A DNA stretch of 64,000 nucleotides from Parasponia andersonii (lineage: Eukaryota; Streptophyta; Magnoliopsida; Rosales; Cannabaceae), in assembly GCA_002914805.1 (NCBI GenBank), contig JXTB01000037.1:1220822-1284821 (forward strand). The letters run 5' to 3'. How positions within the stretch are numbered: the stretch's first letter is position 1; the number at the start of each line of letters is the position of its first letter. The notes below the pieces were generated by a model. The model made no database searches and was not told the origin of the DNA. It worked only from the letters and a program-made list of their open reading frames with translations. Positions 33,924 to 47,440 of the stretch are shown piece after piece. The translations under genes were made by a program, and so were the position numbers.

Positions 33924-35747
33924 TGTTAGGATTTATGCTCTAAAAATATGTATATTTTGGATATTTACTGAATTAATAAAATGATATTTTTCTATTTTAA
34001 TTTGTGCATAATTTGTATATCTTTAAATATCAGAAAATCTCTAATTTATTTATATGACCATAAATTTAGTATATAAGGACTATATACATAAGAATTAAAT
34101 TTATGAATAATAAACTAAAAATAGTCCGTAATAATTAATTAAAGTTTGGAATATTTAATTAAATATAATTAGTATGGTCCATTAACATTGAGAATATAAT
34201 ATTCTTATCCGGACTATTGATGTGTTAATATCACAATGGATGTACTTTATATAATTCTATTATATAAAATTGGACCACATATAATTTGAATGTCACATAA
34301 ATTCTGTTAACAGTTGAGAGTTCAAATAATGTCACTAGATGATCATATATAGATCAATCTTAATCTTGAGTAGTTATAGACTTCTATTTGTAATATTATG
34401 TTCTTTAATGTACTTATTAAAAATTTATTTTTTAAACAAACCGAAATACTTATATCTTAGGAGCATGATGAGATCAGTAGTTAGGAATATGACTTATAGA
34501 TGTGGAATCTATTTCTTCCATTAGAAAGCTAGAAAGATGATTCTCATGTGCATTGATTCAGAACTTGAACAGTTCGAGTACTTAATTTATAATAGATTTA
34601 TAAAATAATTATTTATTAGAAAATCAATGGTATACAAGGATAAAGATATAATTGGAGAGGTAAACGGAATATAACCTGGCTCCAATTATGAATTATCTGT
34701 GGAGGATTGAACTACATGTAATAATTAAATCGATGGACTACTCATTATTTTTTGAGTAAATTGATTTTATAACTTCAAGAGTGTAATTCTATAATTTTTT
34801 AGTGGAGTAATACTGGAATTAATAAATTAGAAAAATTAATTGAAGAATTTAATTAATTGTCATAATTATTGGAACTTGAATTACAGGTCCATAGGTCCTT
34901 AATTTTACCTTTTACAAACATTGTACTAGATATTACATTGTTTCTATTACTGCACACTTTTTCTAGATAAATTGTTTATCTACAATAATTAATAACTGTT
35001 ATTAATTAATTAACTAATTTTGTATTAATTAATTTAAATTTATGAGGAGATAAGTTTTTTAATTTGTTTAAATTTTGAATTTAAAAATATTTAATTATCA
35101 AATAATTAGATAAACAAAAATTGAAAAACTAACTGAAAGTGAAATATTCTTCCTTGAATTGTTATCTGCTAGTTTATATATATACATATATATATTAATT
35201 AGATTAATTAATTTAAATGTATATATATAATAACGTTTTCTTCTTAAAAAAGATTCATATTTTTTTAAAAAAAGATATATATATTAATTTGATTAATATA
35301 TTAATTATTAAATAGTTTAATTAATATATATATATACACATAAAGGAAACCCTAGCAGAAAAGAGATACACTACGTATTATTTTCTAAAGAGTTTCTATA
35401 TACTAGAGAGAAAAAGAAGAGAGTCTTCAATTCTCTATAGAACAAACTCTTGCAATCTCATGTGTTGAGAATATTGAAAAGATATAAAGTGTGAGTTTTA
35501 AGAAATTATACGCAACGCTCACACGTTCATGCAGTTGTGCTTGGAACGTGAATTAGAAGATCATGATTTAGAAGACAGAATAGTTAGAATCCGCTGATAG
35601 GCTACAAGAGATATTAGATCTAGTCTCTTTGTATATTTTTATTTACTATGAATTAATATTGTACACTCATATAGTCAATTATTTTGAGAAAATTTTTGAA
35701 TATTCCTGGGCCAATCTTCCATTGTGAAAATCATTTTAAAACTAGCA
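33924..35747 (+). repeat. 5' LTR of copia element 2
   Basis: About 1.82 kb, TG...CA, AT-rich with several TA runs. It matches 41139-42564 from about 34284 onward. Confidence 0.85.
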
Positions 35748-37428
35748 GTTATATGAGTTTATAGTATGAATTATTTATATGCACGAATGGGTATTACATT
35801 ACTTTTTATATGCATTTGATGATGAATGGATGAGTTATCATATGATGGATGTATGGTTGATATTTGATCGTTAATTATATAGTTCCTTAGGTTTTAATTT
35901 TTTACAATTTATTTTGAATAGATCAAAAGATGTAAACCCTAATTTTGGGGTATAGGCTTTGTTGTATTATTCTTTATTTTTCCTTGTAATGTATAAAGAA
36001 CATGATGAAGATATTTCCGCTTGAAGCTGACTCGATACACCAAAGAACTCACACAAAAATAAAAAATTTTTTTAAATATAATATATATATTAATATATCA
36101 TTTTATTAAATAGTTTAATAATATATATGAGTTTACGCATTTTTTAAAAATTAGTCACGTTTTTTAAAAAGTTATATATATATATATATTAGTTTTTCAA
36201 TAAAATATAATATATATATATATATATTATATATATTAGTTTACGATAAGAAAAGGGCTCAGGCTTAAGCCATGCCCAAATGATTATGTGATAATCATAT
36301 GGGCTAAACTAATTTTATAAAATATGTACAGAAATATAAAAAAAAAAAAGAAGAAGAAACGAGACTCAAGAAGACTAGCGAATAGCTTTCGTACCTACGT
36401 CCCTTTGACTCTTTGTAATTTTATTATTTTATTAGATTGTAATTTCCTAAGAGACCCACCCAAATATCATTATTATTTTATTTTATTATTATATTATATA
36501 TGATATGTATAACATGATTATATATTATAATATGCCATTCTTTATACCCATTGTTTATGAATGTCATGAATACATGTTATACTTATGCAAAAATAGTTTA
36601 ATTAGAATATTACTAATTTAATTTGATTAAATTACAAGATATGAATCAAAAATTGAGTAATATAATTTACGTTTAATAGTTAAATTTTAGTAATATCAGA
36701 CTTATTTAATTTAGGCTATCCTTATTAATTAAATTAATTAGAATAGCCAAAATATTCCTATAATAATAAATTTAGATTTTTAAAAAATCTAGTAATTTAT
36801 TTAGGACCAATAAGATTGAATAATAGATTAACCTAGAAAATTATATTAAATATAATAACTAGGTTAAATAAAACATTAGTTGTTTATTAGTAAAAACACA
36901 TAAAATTTTAAAATAATGAGTGAGAGAATGGTATATGACAATATATCCCACAGTCTCCGTTATTAATTAAGTACTGTGAGATTTAATTGTCGCCTAGAGA
37001 CATAAATTAATAGCAAAGCTTAATTTCTAAGAGATAGAATTTTAGAATATATTTCAAAATTGATCTACCCTACAATAGTAATTTTAAGTTAAGTTGCTAA
37101 AATCTGAAATAATGGGTCACAATCATGAGGACATAATTAAACTGTTAACAGTATCTTGACCATAAAACAGTAGTTCATAAATAAAATAAAATATGAGATA
37201 TTTTGATATTTTATTTATTAATTGAAAATATCTCAATTTAATTAATAATTATGTAACCTATCCTACGACGACACTTAATTAGAAAAAATTAAATTACTGT
37301 AGAATTAGTAAATAAGTTTATGTATTTACTTACTTGCATCATGCATCATGTTTATTATTCTGAATTCTTTGTGATATTTATTTTTAAATAAGTTGAATGT
37401 TATTTTATTTATTTAATTTCAACAAAAC
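35748..37428 (+). other. Long non-coding leader of copia element 2
   Basis: AT-rich sequence between the 5' LTR and the Gag start, with TA microsatellites around 36060-36235. I could not identify a convincing primer binding site next to the LTR; it has probably decayed. Part of this stretch may be a later insertion. Confidence 0.45.
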
Positions 37429-38530
37429 ATGTCAACCTCAAATCCCATTATCGCTTTACTTGCAAATGAAAAATTAACTAGAGATAATTTTATCAAGTAG
37501 AAAAGTAATATGAATATCGTGCTTGTTAGTGGAGACTACAAGTTTGTGCTTACGGAAGAATGTCCTCCACAATCCGCCGTTAATGTTACTCGTGTTGTGC
37601 GAGAAAGCTATAAAAAATAGACTAATGCCAATAATAAAGCTCACTGCTACATGTTAGCAGGCATGATTGACGTACTTAGAGCTAAGCACGGAAAGATAGA
37701 GACTACTTATGAGATAATAGAGTATCTCTAGGCTATGTTTTGACAACAATCTGATCAATTTCATCACAACGCCATTAAAAAGGTTATGAATGCGAAGATG
37801 AAGAGAGGAGCTCCAGTGAGAGATCATGTTTTGAATATGATCAATTACTTTGAAAAGTTTGAAGTTCACGGGACTATGATCGATGACTGCACTTGAGTGA
37901 GTATGATTCTAGAATCACTCTCACTTGATTTTCTTCAGTTTAAGAGCAATTGTGTTATGAACAAGATGAATTATATGATGACTCAACTGCTAAACGAACT
38001 GCAAACCTTCGAATCAATATCAAAAGATAAAGATAAAAATGGTTTAGCAACTGTTGTTGAAGTAAATGTTATAGAAGAGAATTCCTCTACCTAAAACAAA
38101 AGCAAGAAGAGGAAGAGCAATAGTGGCTCTGGATCTAAGCTTAAAAAGAGCAAGAAGGGCAACACAAATACCAAGAATAACAACTCTAAGGACAAAAATC
38201 CTAAGGGAAAATATTTTCATTGTGAGATTGATAGACATTGGAAGAGAAACAGTAACAAGTATCTCTCCGAATTAAAAGAGAAGAAGAAAGGTAAATATGA
38301 TTTACTTGTTCTAAAAACTTGTTTAGTGAAAGATTATTTATTTGATATATCTACCTGGATAGTTGATTTAGGAGCCACTAATTATATTTGTTCTTATTTT
38401 TAGATGCTTAGTTTTTCAAGAGAGCTTACTAACGGAGAATTCACGATAAGAGTGGGCAATAGAGTCAAAATTTTAGCAAAAAAATGGGAGTCATCCATCT
38501 TTATTTTAGGAATAAATTTTTGTTATTGAA
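37429..38530 (+). pseudogene. Gag and protease remnant of copia element 2
   Basis: Starts MSTSNPIIALLANEKLTRDN, a typical copia Gag start, and runs through a UBN2-type domain with several stops. A lysine-rich linker leads to a zinc-knuckle relic, YFHCEIDRHWKRNSNKY, in which the first and last cysteines have been lost. The protease site reads WIVDLGATNYICS (38356 onward), with Leu where Ser or Thr is needed between Asp and Gly. Confidence 0.85.
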
Positions 38531-38699
38531 CAATATTTATTTTATTAATAGTTTTTGTAGAAATTTGATTTCTATTTCAAGACTATTTGAACAAACTTTA
38601 GTATTTCTTTTCTTAATAATGAGATTATTATTTCTAGAAATGGTTTAAATATGGACTTTATATGTTAAGACCAAACGAACAATCAATGCTTAATACCAA

Positions 38700-39640
38700 A
38701 ATATTTAAAGTAGAATATCCCAAACTTAAAAAACAAAAAGTTTTTCATGACGACGATATATATCTTTACGAGAGCTAAAAGTTGGTACTCTACTAATTTG
38801 TGAATCTTGTCTAAAAGGGAAAATGACTAAGAGATCTTTATTAACAAAGGGTGAACGGGCCAAAAAATCCCTTGAACTTGTGCATAGCGATGCATGTGGT
38901 CATTAAATATATAAACAATAGGTGATTACGAGTATTTTGTCATATTTATTGACGATTATTCACGATATGAATATATGTACCTAATGCAAAGAAAATGTGA
39001 AACCTTTGAAAAGTTCAAAGAATTCACAGCAGAAACTGAAAAGCATTTAGGTAAGCCATTAAAAACTTTTCGATAAGATCGAAGAGGTAAATACCTTGAT
39101 AATAAATTCAAATATCACTTGCTAGAGGGTGGTATCCTATCATAATTCACAGCACTTAGAATACCACAATAGAATGGTATTGCAGAAAGGAGAAATTAAA
39201 CGTTGTTTGATATGGTTAGATCAATGATGAACTACTCTTCTTCCCTATGACTCTCATTCTGAGGTTATGCATTACAAATGTAGTACTTTCTAAGTCTTTT
39301 CAAAAGACACCTTTAGAGTTGTGGAATGGGTGTAAACCTAGTTTACATCATATTCGTATATGAGGATGCCTAGCACATATACTGAAAGGAAAGACTGGAA
39401 AGCTAGAATTATGTACGGAGGTTTATTTATTTGTAGGTTATCCAAAAGGCACAAGAGGACGTTTGTTTTATAGTCCTCAAGAGAAAAAGGTATTTGTATC
39501 AACAAATGTCACTTTTCTTGAAAATGACTATATGATAGATTTCAAACCTCGAAGTAAAGTTATACTAGAGGAATTACTTTCCGATCAGATCAGACCACAA
39601 CCAACAATAGTTGTTGAATAAAAAAATTATGAGACCACTA
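38700..39640 (+). pseudogene. Integrase remnant of copia element 2
   Basis: Recognisable segments are CESCLKGKMTKR of the zinc-binding region (about 38800), LELVHSDACG (about 38875), IDDYSRYEYMYLM (about 38950) and NGIAERRN (about 39175), which holds the catalytic Glu. At least ten stops and shifts break the domain. Confidence 0.85.
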
Positions 39641-39739
39641 TTTTAGATCAGAATATCTTGGTAACTTGACATAGTGGAAGGATTATTAGACTACCTATTT
39701 GCTATAGGGAAGTTGGAGAAGTATATGTTGTTGTTTTCG

Positions 39740-41138
39740 ATAGTAGCCAAGATGACCCATTGGCATACAAGAATGCAATGGAAGATTCTGATATGGAAAA
39801 ATAGCAAGATGTTATGAATCAAGAAATAGAATCCATGTATTCCAATTCTGTCTGGAAACTTGTAGATCTACCTGAAGATGCCAGACTCATTAGATATATA
39901 TGGATCTATAAAAAAAAAAAAAAAAAAGAGATGTAGATGGAAAAGTTGAAACATTTTAGGTTAAGTTAGTGGCAAAGGGTTATATCTAAAAGGAGGGAGT
40001 TGATTATGAAGAGACTTTCTTGCCAATAGTCATGCTAAAATCCATACGTATCCTCTTATCTATTGGTGCATGTTTAGACTATAAAATATGATAAACGGAT
40101 GTCAAGATAGCTTTTTTAAATGGTTTTAAAGTTAAAGGTCAAGAGCAGAAAATCTGTAAGCTACTTAGGTCCATTTATGGATTTAAGTAAGCTTCAAGAT
40201 CATAGAATCTAACATTTGATGAGACGATTAAATCTTATGATTTCTATCAAAATGTTGATGAACTTGTATATATAAGTACATCAAAGACAATAAAATAGTC
40301 TTCCTAATTCTTTACGTAGATGATATTTTGCTCATTGGGAATGATGTGAAAATATTATCTAATATAAAAAAATGGTTAACTGAGATATTACAAATGAAAG
40401 GTTTGGGAGAAACAAGTTATGTGTTTGGAATCTAGATTATTCGAGATCACAAGAACAAACTTTTGGCATTGTCTCAAGCATCTTATATTGATAAGGTGCT
40501 CATCTATTTTTCAATACAAAACTCCAAGAAAGGACAGTTACCTTATCGACGTGGAGTTATCTTTTCCAAAGAGCAATATCCAAGACACCTCAAGAGGAAG
40601 AAGATATGAGATGGGTTCCTTATGGGTCTACAGTTAGCAACCTTATGTAGGCCATATTGTGTACGAGGCCTGACATATGCTACGCAGTAGAGATAGACAG
40701 TCGTTTTCAATCAAATCCAAGACTAGATCACTAGATAGCAATAAAGCATATTATCAAGTATCATAGGAGAACGAGAAATTATATGCTAGTTTATTTAAGT
40801 CAGGACTTGATTCCTATTGATTATACTGATTTTGATTTTTAGTCAGACAAAAATACTCAAAAGTCAATGTTTAAGTCAGTGTTCACTCTTCTGGTAGAGC
40901 CGTTATCTGGAAAAGTGTTAAATAATCCAGTACTACAGATTCTACTATGGAAGCAAAATACATAACAACTTGTGAAGCAGCTAAATAAGTAGTTTGGCTT
41001 AGAAAGTTCTTTACTGATTTGGAAATTGTTCCAAATATGGATAAACCACTAACTTTATACTACGACAATAGTGGAGCGGTACCAAATTCAAAAGAACCAA
41101 GAAATCACAAGAGAGGAAAGCATATAGAGAGAAAGTAT
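39740..41138 (+). pseudogene. Reverse transcriptase and RNase H remnant of copia element 2
   Basis: Reverse transcriptase is visible from YSNSVWKLVDLPED through KLVAKGYI and FLILYVDDILLIG, with YVDD at 40313-40324. RNase H follows with TMEAKYITTCEAAK and LYYDNSGAVPNSKEPRNHKR. It breaks off at KHIERKYNL (41138) where LTR sequence takes over. An A run of about 19 at 39909-39927 adds a frameshift. Confidence 0.88.
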
Positions 41139-42010
41139 AATTTGAATCTCACATGAATTCTGTTAACTATTGAGAATTGAAATAATGCCACTAGATGATC
41201 ATATATAGATCAATTTTAATCCTGAGTAGTTATAGAGTTATATTTATAACATTATTTTCTTTAAAATACTTATTAAAGGTTTGTTTTTTAAACAAACTGA
41301 AATACTTATATTTTGGGATTTTGGGAGTATGATGAGATGAGTAGCTAGGAATGTAGCTTACAAATATGGAATCCATTCCTTCCATTAAGAAGCTAGAAAA
41401 ATGTTTCCCTTATATATTGATTCAAGACTTGAATAGTTTAAGTACTTAATTTATAATAGATTTATAAATTAATTATTCATTAGAGAATCAATGGTACATA
41501 AGGATAAAGATGTAATTAGAGAGGTAAACGGAATATAACCTAGCTCCAATTATAAATTATCTATGAAGGATTGAACTACATGTAATAATTAAATCGATGG
41601 ACCGCTCATTATTTTCTGAGTGAATTAATTTTGTAACTTTAAGAGTGCAATTCAGATTTTTTGGTGGAGTAGTATTGGAATTAATAAATTAGACAAATTA
41701 ATTGAATAATTTAATTAATTATCATAATTCATTAGAGCTTGAATTATAAGTCTATAGATACCCAAGTCTACTTCTTACGAATATTGTATTGGATATTACA
41801 TTGTTTCTATTACTGCACACTTTGTCTAGATAAATTGTTTATTTATAATAATTAATAATTATTATTAATTAATTTAAATTTATGGAGAGATAAGTTTTCT
41901 AATTTATTTAAATTTTGAATTTAAAAATATCTAATTATTAGATAATTAGATAAACAAAAATTGGGAAATTAACTGAAAGTGAAACACTCTTCTTTGAAGG
42001 AGTTATCTGC

Positions 42011-42054
<44 letters not shown>

Positions 42055-42564
42055 TAATTAGATTAATTAATTTAAATGTATATATAATAACGTTTTCTTC
42101 TTAAAAAAGATTCATGTTTTTTTTAAAAGATATATATATTAATTTGATTAATATATTATTTATTAAATAGTTTAACTGATATATATATATATATACACAC
42201 ACACACATACATAAAGGAAACTCTAGCAGAAAAGAGATACACTAGGTATTATTTTCTATAGAGTCTTCATAAACTAGAGAGAAAAAGAAGAGATTCTTCA
42301 TATTCTCCGTAGAACAAACTCTTGCAATTTTATATATTGTGAATATTATAAGGATTTAAAATGTGAGTTTTAAGAAATTGTATACAACGCTCACATGTTC
42401 ATCCAATTGTGCTTGAAACTTGGATTGGAAAATCGTGATTTAGAAGATAGAAAAACTAAGATCTGCTAATAGGCTACAAAAGGTATTATAGTCAATTATT
42501 TTGAGAAAATTTTTGAATGTTTTTGGGCCAATCTTCCGCTGCGAAAATCGTTTTAAAACCAACA
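41139..42564 (+). repeat. 3' LTR of copia element 2, 5'-truncated
   Basis: Lacks about the first 360 bases of the LTR. It carries an expanded TA microsatellite (42016-42053), longer than in the other LTR. Confidence 0.85.
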
Positions 42565-42864
42565 ACAATAATTATTATATAAAATTTAGTGATTGTTGTT
42601 GAGAAGTTCTTGAATAATAGTAACCAATGTGTAGTTTTTACTACACATTTCATGGTTCTTAAGAAAGACCAAATAAATTTAAATGGTATGACAAAGAGAA
42701 GATATTAGAGTGAGTTTAGGTTATAATCACCGGTAGTTGTTTTACTACAAATTCCTTCTTCATGCTAATGGAATGAATAATTCATTGCATAGGTTAATTT
42801 GTAGTTCCAAAATGAAAATGAAAAAAAAAACATAAAAAGAGAGACGAAAGATTCGAAGATAATT
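42565..42864. other. Short spacer between copia element 2 and a solo LTR
   Basis: AT-rich sequence with no gene or clear repeat. It should be the continuation of the sequence left of 33924, interrupted by the copia insertion. Confidence 0.4.
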
Positions 42865-44918
42865 TGTGAAATCCCACCAATTTTTTTAACATAATAATTT
42901 TTCAGTGGTGGGATCCACAACTTGTTTAAAAAAAATACTCGTACTTTTTTTCCTTTCTCTCTCTTTCCCTCACTCGATCTCTCCCTTTCTCTGTCAGTTG
43001 AAGCACACAGCCATCCCCATCCATAGTTAGAGCCACCGTGCGAGCTCCTCTGGCTACTGGTGACTAATATAAGTTGTCCAGATCAGCTTGCCACCTCACC
43101 ATAAGGCTCCTTCCGCGATCTCATGGTCATCAGAGTGATCTAACACCAACAAAAAAAACTCAAAATTATCGTGGCATTTTCTGTCACCGGCGCCGTTTTT
43201 GGCAACTTCAAGCTACAAACTCCGGCTTCCCAGATTCGTCTCGATACAAGGATCATCATGGTATATATATCTCGACTTAACTTTTCCTGGATTGAATTTT
43301 TCTATTTTTGAACAATTTTGAGTTATTTTAGTTTTATATTAAAATTTTTTAATCTAATTGTTAGATTGTAATATAAATCTCGTTTTTGTAATATACTCGT
43401 GAAAATAAGAATTTTATTTTATATATTGACTATGTTTGATAACGGGCACGAAAAATAAAATCTGACGCCTTAGATTTATCTCGTTTTATGTGTCACGGTA
43501 TCGGGTTTCGACCTGAGCTTAAATTGGTCAAGTCATATGCTAATTTAGGTGCTAAGAATTTAGTGGAGATATCTGTTTCTCTATTCAGGGTCCCGTTGAA
43601 ATATCGAATTTTCAAACCTATCGATCAACAGTTCGAAAATGATGCCCGACCCTTCGAACGATACTCAAATGTCGTCTATAGTAAAGTAACACTATTTGGA
43701 CACTTGACTGTGGTATGGGGTTCAATTACCTAGTTTTATATATATTTTAATTTAAAATTTACATTGTGATTGTTTTGTGAAAAATCGTGAATAAAACGAT
43801 ATTTTGATAAACTATTGGAAATCTTAGATTATTCTGGAATTGGATTGTTTGACTTCTACAAATATTTGTAAAATCGTGATTATGGGGCAATTTAGCGGAT
43901 TTATTGCCCATGATACAATAAATTCCAGAATAATATCAAGTGGAATTTTAAAGCATTATTTGATTATATTTTATATGATTATTATATATCTTGTTACATA
44001 TTGTACATACTATAGGATCATACATGAAATACATCTTAAGCATCGCAATATTTAGTAGGCGACTAGTATTCCCGCCCTCGACGAGAGCATGTATACCCGC
44101 ATAGGATCTTTTGATTATTCCCTACACTCAGTAGGAAGAGACATATAGGTGTCTCTCTGATTTTCTAGGATAGATATCAGACAGAAAGTACTTAGTATTT
44201 TGTGATGAGAGGAAGTGAGCTCATGGGATGGGTTGATTTATGATATGTACAAACTTGCGGTTTCTGGTTTTGGTTTTGAATATATGATTATTCTAAAGAA
44301 TAATTATTTTATAAACTTGGTTTATAAATAAATTTTGAGAAAAAGTATTAACCATACAGGTTTAGTAAAATTGCATCCATTCAAAAAGATAATTAAGTTT
44401 CTACTGAGTATATGAATGCTCACCCCCTACTTCCTCCCATTTTCAGGTGTTGAATTATTTGTGGTAATTGTCATGGTGGTTAGACAAGTTGTTTGGCTTG
44501 TGCCTGTAGTTCTATTCCTATTTCTTGGTGGGTGTTCATATTTTATTTAATTCCCTTTGCTCGTTCAAATATTTAGTCAAGTTTAATGTTCTTACTAGGT
44601 GGATGTATGAGGACAACAACACTGTATATTTGAGTACTTGGAATCATAAATAATTTATGTAAATTGTTTTAGAATTTAGGGCCTAAAGTTTAGACTGAAC
44701 TCACTTTATCGAAATTTAAGATTTTTCAAAAATTTTCTAAATACATTAATTGTAATTCCTCTAAACTTTGTGTAAAGTATTTTCTTGAAAAATCTATATG
44801 AATGAGAGGTTTCTTTAATTTTAGTTTTACTTATTACGAGGACTAAAATCTGAAACTTTAAGTACTCAACTTTATGGAATTTTAGAAAAAACACAGCTTT
44901 GGATTTTCGGTCGTAATA
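42865..44918 (+). mobile_element. Gypsy-type solo LTR (plus orientation)
   Basis: Begins TGTGAAATCCCACC and ends near 44918 with ggattttcggtcgtaata, a decayed form of the ggttttgggtcgtgaca end of gypsy element 3. The landmark gaatgctcaccccctac near 44410 is the reverse complement of that seen in the other gypsy LTRs. Flanks taatt (42860-42864) and tgatt (44919-44923) look like a 5-base target duplication with one change. No internal region follows, so it is a solo LTR. Open frames at 43074-43280 and 43488-43733 show no homology I recognise. Confidence 0.6.
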
Positions 44919-45102
44919 TGATTGGGTTATATAACTTCTTTGATAATAAAATGATGTTTATATTTATATAAAAAGTAATGATAAAATGATTTAACTTGTT
45001 TAATATTTATTTTAAGTTCAAAGGTGTTTTTGACAAAATTCAGCTTATTCTATTCACAAATGTTCATTTATCTAGTGATTCTAAAACTCCAACCAAACAA
45101 TG

Positions 45103-45171
45103 TAATAGTCTCATAATTATTTCTAATAATTTTGATAACGAAGCTATTGTGCAGTGGTTTCAAGTCTAAAA
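45103..45171 (+). pseudogene. Inverted C-terminal fragment of a hAT-type transposase
   Basis: On the plus strand this reads NSLIIISNNFDNEAIVQWFQV and then a stop. DNEAIVQWFQ closely resembles the last segment of plant hAT transposases with a DUF4371 domain. It lies directly downstream of the minus-strand transposase remnant but in the opposite orientation. Confidence 0.5.
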
Positions 45172-45195
45172 AGCAGTCGAGAATTGTGAGAATAA

Positions 45196-47440
45196 AATGT
45201 ATGCAAGCAAAGTGTCACTCATCCACTCATTTCCTATTTGATTATGTAGTTAATTCTTAACAATATTCATAGAAGAAAATATCCTCTTAATAGAAGCAAT
45301 ACAACACATAAGTTAATGTCAAAGTAGTCTATTAACTAATTAATCAATATACCTCGTCTTTTTTTTTTTTTGTCTAAACCATTTTTTGTGCTATCTCTCT
45401 TAACTCTTTCAAATCTATAAACCCCTTATATGAGCGCATGTCAATAATATAAGTTTCAAATTGAATCTCAAGTGTCATAAAATCTATTTCAGGAAAGTCT
45501 TTTTGGTAATATTCAACAAGTTGGATTAACTTTTCCTTGTCAAAAGTAGAGAATAAATCATTTAGACATAAACAAGTCTCACAAAAAAGCAATTCAATAT
45601 TTACCTTAGTGAAACGCTCATCTAACTCTTAAAGTTATAAATCAATAATTGAATTAAATATATCCATGCAGAAGTGATATAAATTTTTAATTTCTTGAGT
45701 TTTGCAATGTGATTTACCTTCAGAATAGAAAACAAAATACATATAGGAATATCGATTTTTTATTTACCACAAAATGAGGAGACTTGGCCATAAAAAAAAA
45801 TCTCACTCATTCTCCCTCATCATTTGAAACTATTGTTAAAATACTTTCACTAAAGCTATAATATTCACAATATCTTAGTCCTTTTGACATAATACCTTTG
45901 ACAAATCATTTGTAACACCTAATATATTTTTCATCAAATGTAGATTAAATATAAAATTAAATGACTATATGAACTCTAATAAAGGATCAGCTTAATTCAC
46001 ATATTTGTTCATAATTTGATCCATTGTAACTTTTTCAAAAACTTTAACTATTGAAGAAAACATCAATATCAAACTCATTAAAGTACTATTATAATGAGAG
46101 TCCTAACATATGTTTACCGATGCTTAAGAGTAGTATATTGATTTAAATCTCTCCCACTTGAAATCTCACCATTTTGAAATGCTTCAATATTTTTAATAGC
46201 TTATATATTTTGAAGAATATCAGAATTTTTTGCTGACACTTTAATAACATTTACCATATTATTAATCACATTAAAGAAAGATGCAATCTTTTTTTTGCCA
46301 CGGTTATAAGAGCCAATTAGAGTTGATCAGCAAAATAATGAATATAAAAGGCACATAGATTCTTTTTTATAATAAATATTTTAAGACTATTGAACTCATC
46401 TTGCATATTACTAGCTCTATCATAACCCTGTCCTCGTAATCTTGGCATACTTAATCCATATCTTGAAGAAAGTCTATTACTTGTAGCGTTCATCGAGATA
46501 CTGGTAATACTAGCAATATGTTCAATACCTACAAAATGCCCACTTATACACCTATTTTGGTCCAAATAACGTAATACTATAGCCATTTGATTTTTCATTA
46601 AAATATTGTGAGATTCATCGATTATAGTAGAATATAATGCATCTCAAATATCTTTGATTATCATATTCATAATTTCAATAGCACCAACATGTGTAATGTC
46701 TTTTAGATTCTTAAGAGATGTCAATTTGAGATTATCATGATCATTTTACAATATAACAGCTTTGACTTCGTTATTGCAAGAATCTTGAATCCCAGATTCA
46801 TTATCACTACGAAATTGGAGCCCTTGTTATAAAAAGAACTGAATACAAATAACTACTGCATACAAGAAAGTTTGATAGCCAAGTTGAGCTTGCTTTGATT
46901 GGTGTGCCATAATTGTCTCAATATGCTGATTTTAGTTCATTAATGCTTTACAATTGTTCAAAGCTTGATCGTGAATACTGTTAGGGCCTCGAACATGTTT
47001 TTTTTTTTTTTTTTTCAATTTGAAAATCCCTTACTAATAAAAGAAATACTACCTCCTTGATGATTTCTAATATTTTGTTGAAAGTGCTAACAACAACGAC
47101 AAAATACAACATCATCTTTTGTTTTGCTATATTCTGACCAATTATAATATTCATCAAACTAAGCCGAGTTGAATCTTCTCTGTACTTACCCAATTTTAGT
47201 AAATAGTAAATCATGATTTTTAGCTTGGTAAGGACCTTTTTGTATATATATTATTCGAACTTGATTAAGAATATTAGGATCATATTCTAAAATTGGAATT
47301 CTTAACCGAGATCTGTATGAAGTTCTACAAAGTTGATCTTTACACTTCTTTTTTTTTTTGGTACTTTCATTATTTTTCACTTTAGAAACCAATGACTCAG
47401 ATTTTCTTCTAAAATATTTCTCTATATCTACTTCAAATAG
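45196..47440 (-). pseudogene. hAT-type transposase (DUF4371 / ZMYM1-like) pseudogene
   Basis: The minus strand gives, in order, an N-terminal VDIEKYFRRKSESL and a YDPNILNQVRIIYIQKGPYQ segment (47440-47186), and pieces of the TTF-type zinc-finger region (47214-46981). Then come the DUF4371/RNase H-like core, LSMPRLRGQGYDRASNMQ with its Asp and AFYIHYFADQL (46598-46317), the helical region at 45592-45374, and the hAT dimerisation segment KRIFSSMNIVKN, then GNEWMSDTLLAYI (45304-45196). Stops and frameshifts separate all pieces. Full-length relatives are about 700-800 residues. Ends of the transposon itself were not found. Confidence 0.82.

Larger units (their letters stand above)
33924..42564 (+). 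mobile_element. Copia element 2: decayed Ty1/copia LTR retrotransposon
   Basis: The left LTR (33924-35747) begins TGTTAGGATTTATG and ends actagca. A right LTR (41139-42564) aligns with its distal three quarters and ends ccaaca. Flanks acagt (33919-33923) and acaat (42565-42569) are a 5-base target duplication with one change. The plus-strand polyprotein runs gag, protease, integrase, reverse transcriptase, RNase H and has dozens of stops. The end of RNase H and the start of the right LTR were lost in one deletion. Confidence 0.88.

Noticed and set aside
43074..43733. Two plus-strand frames (68 and 81 codons)
   Set aside because: They fall inside the solo LTR 42865-44918 and resemble no known protein.
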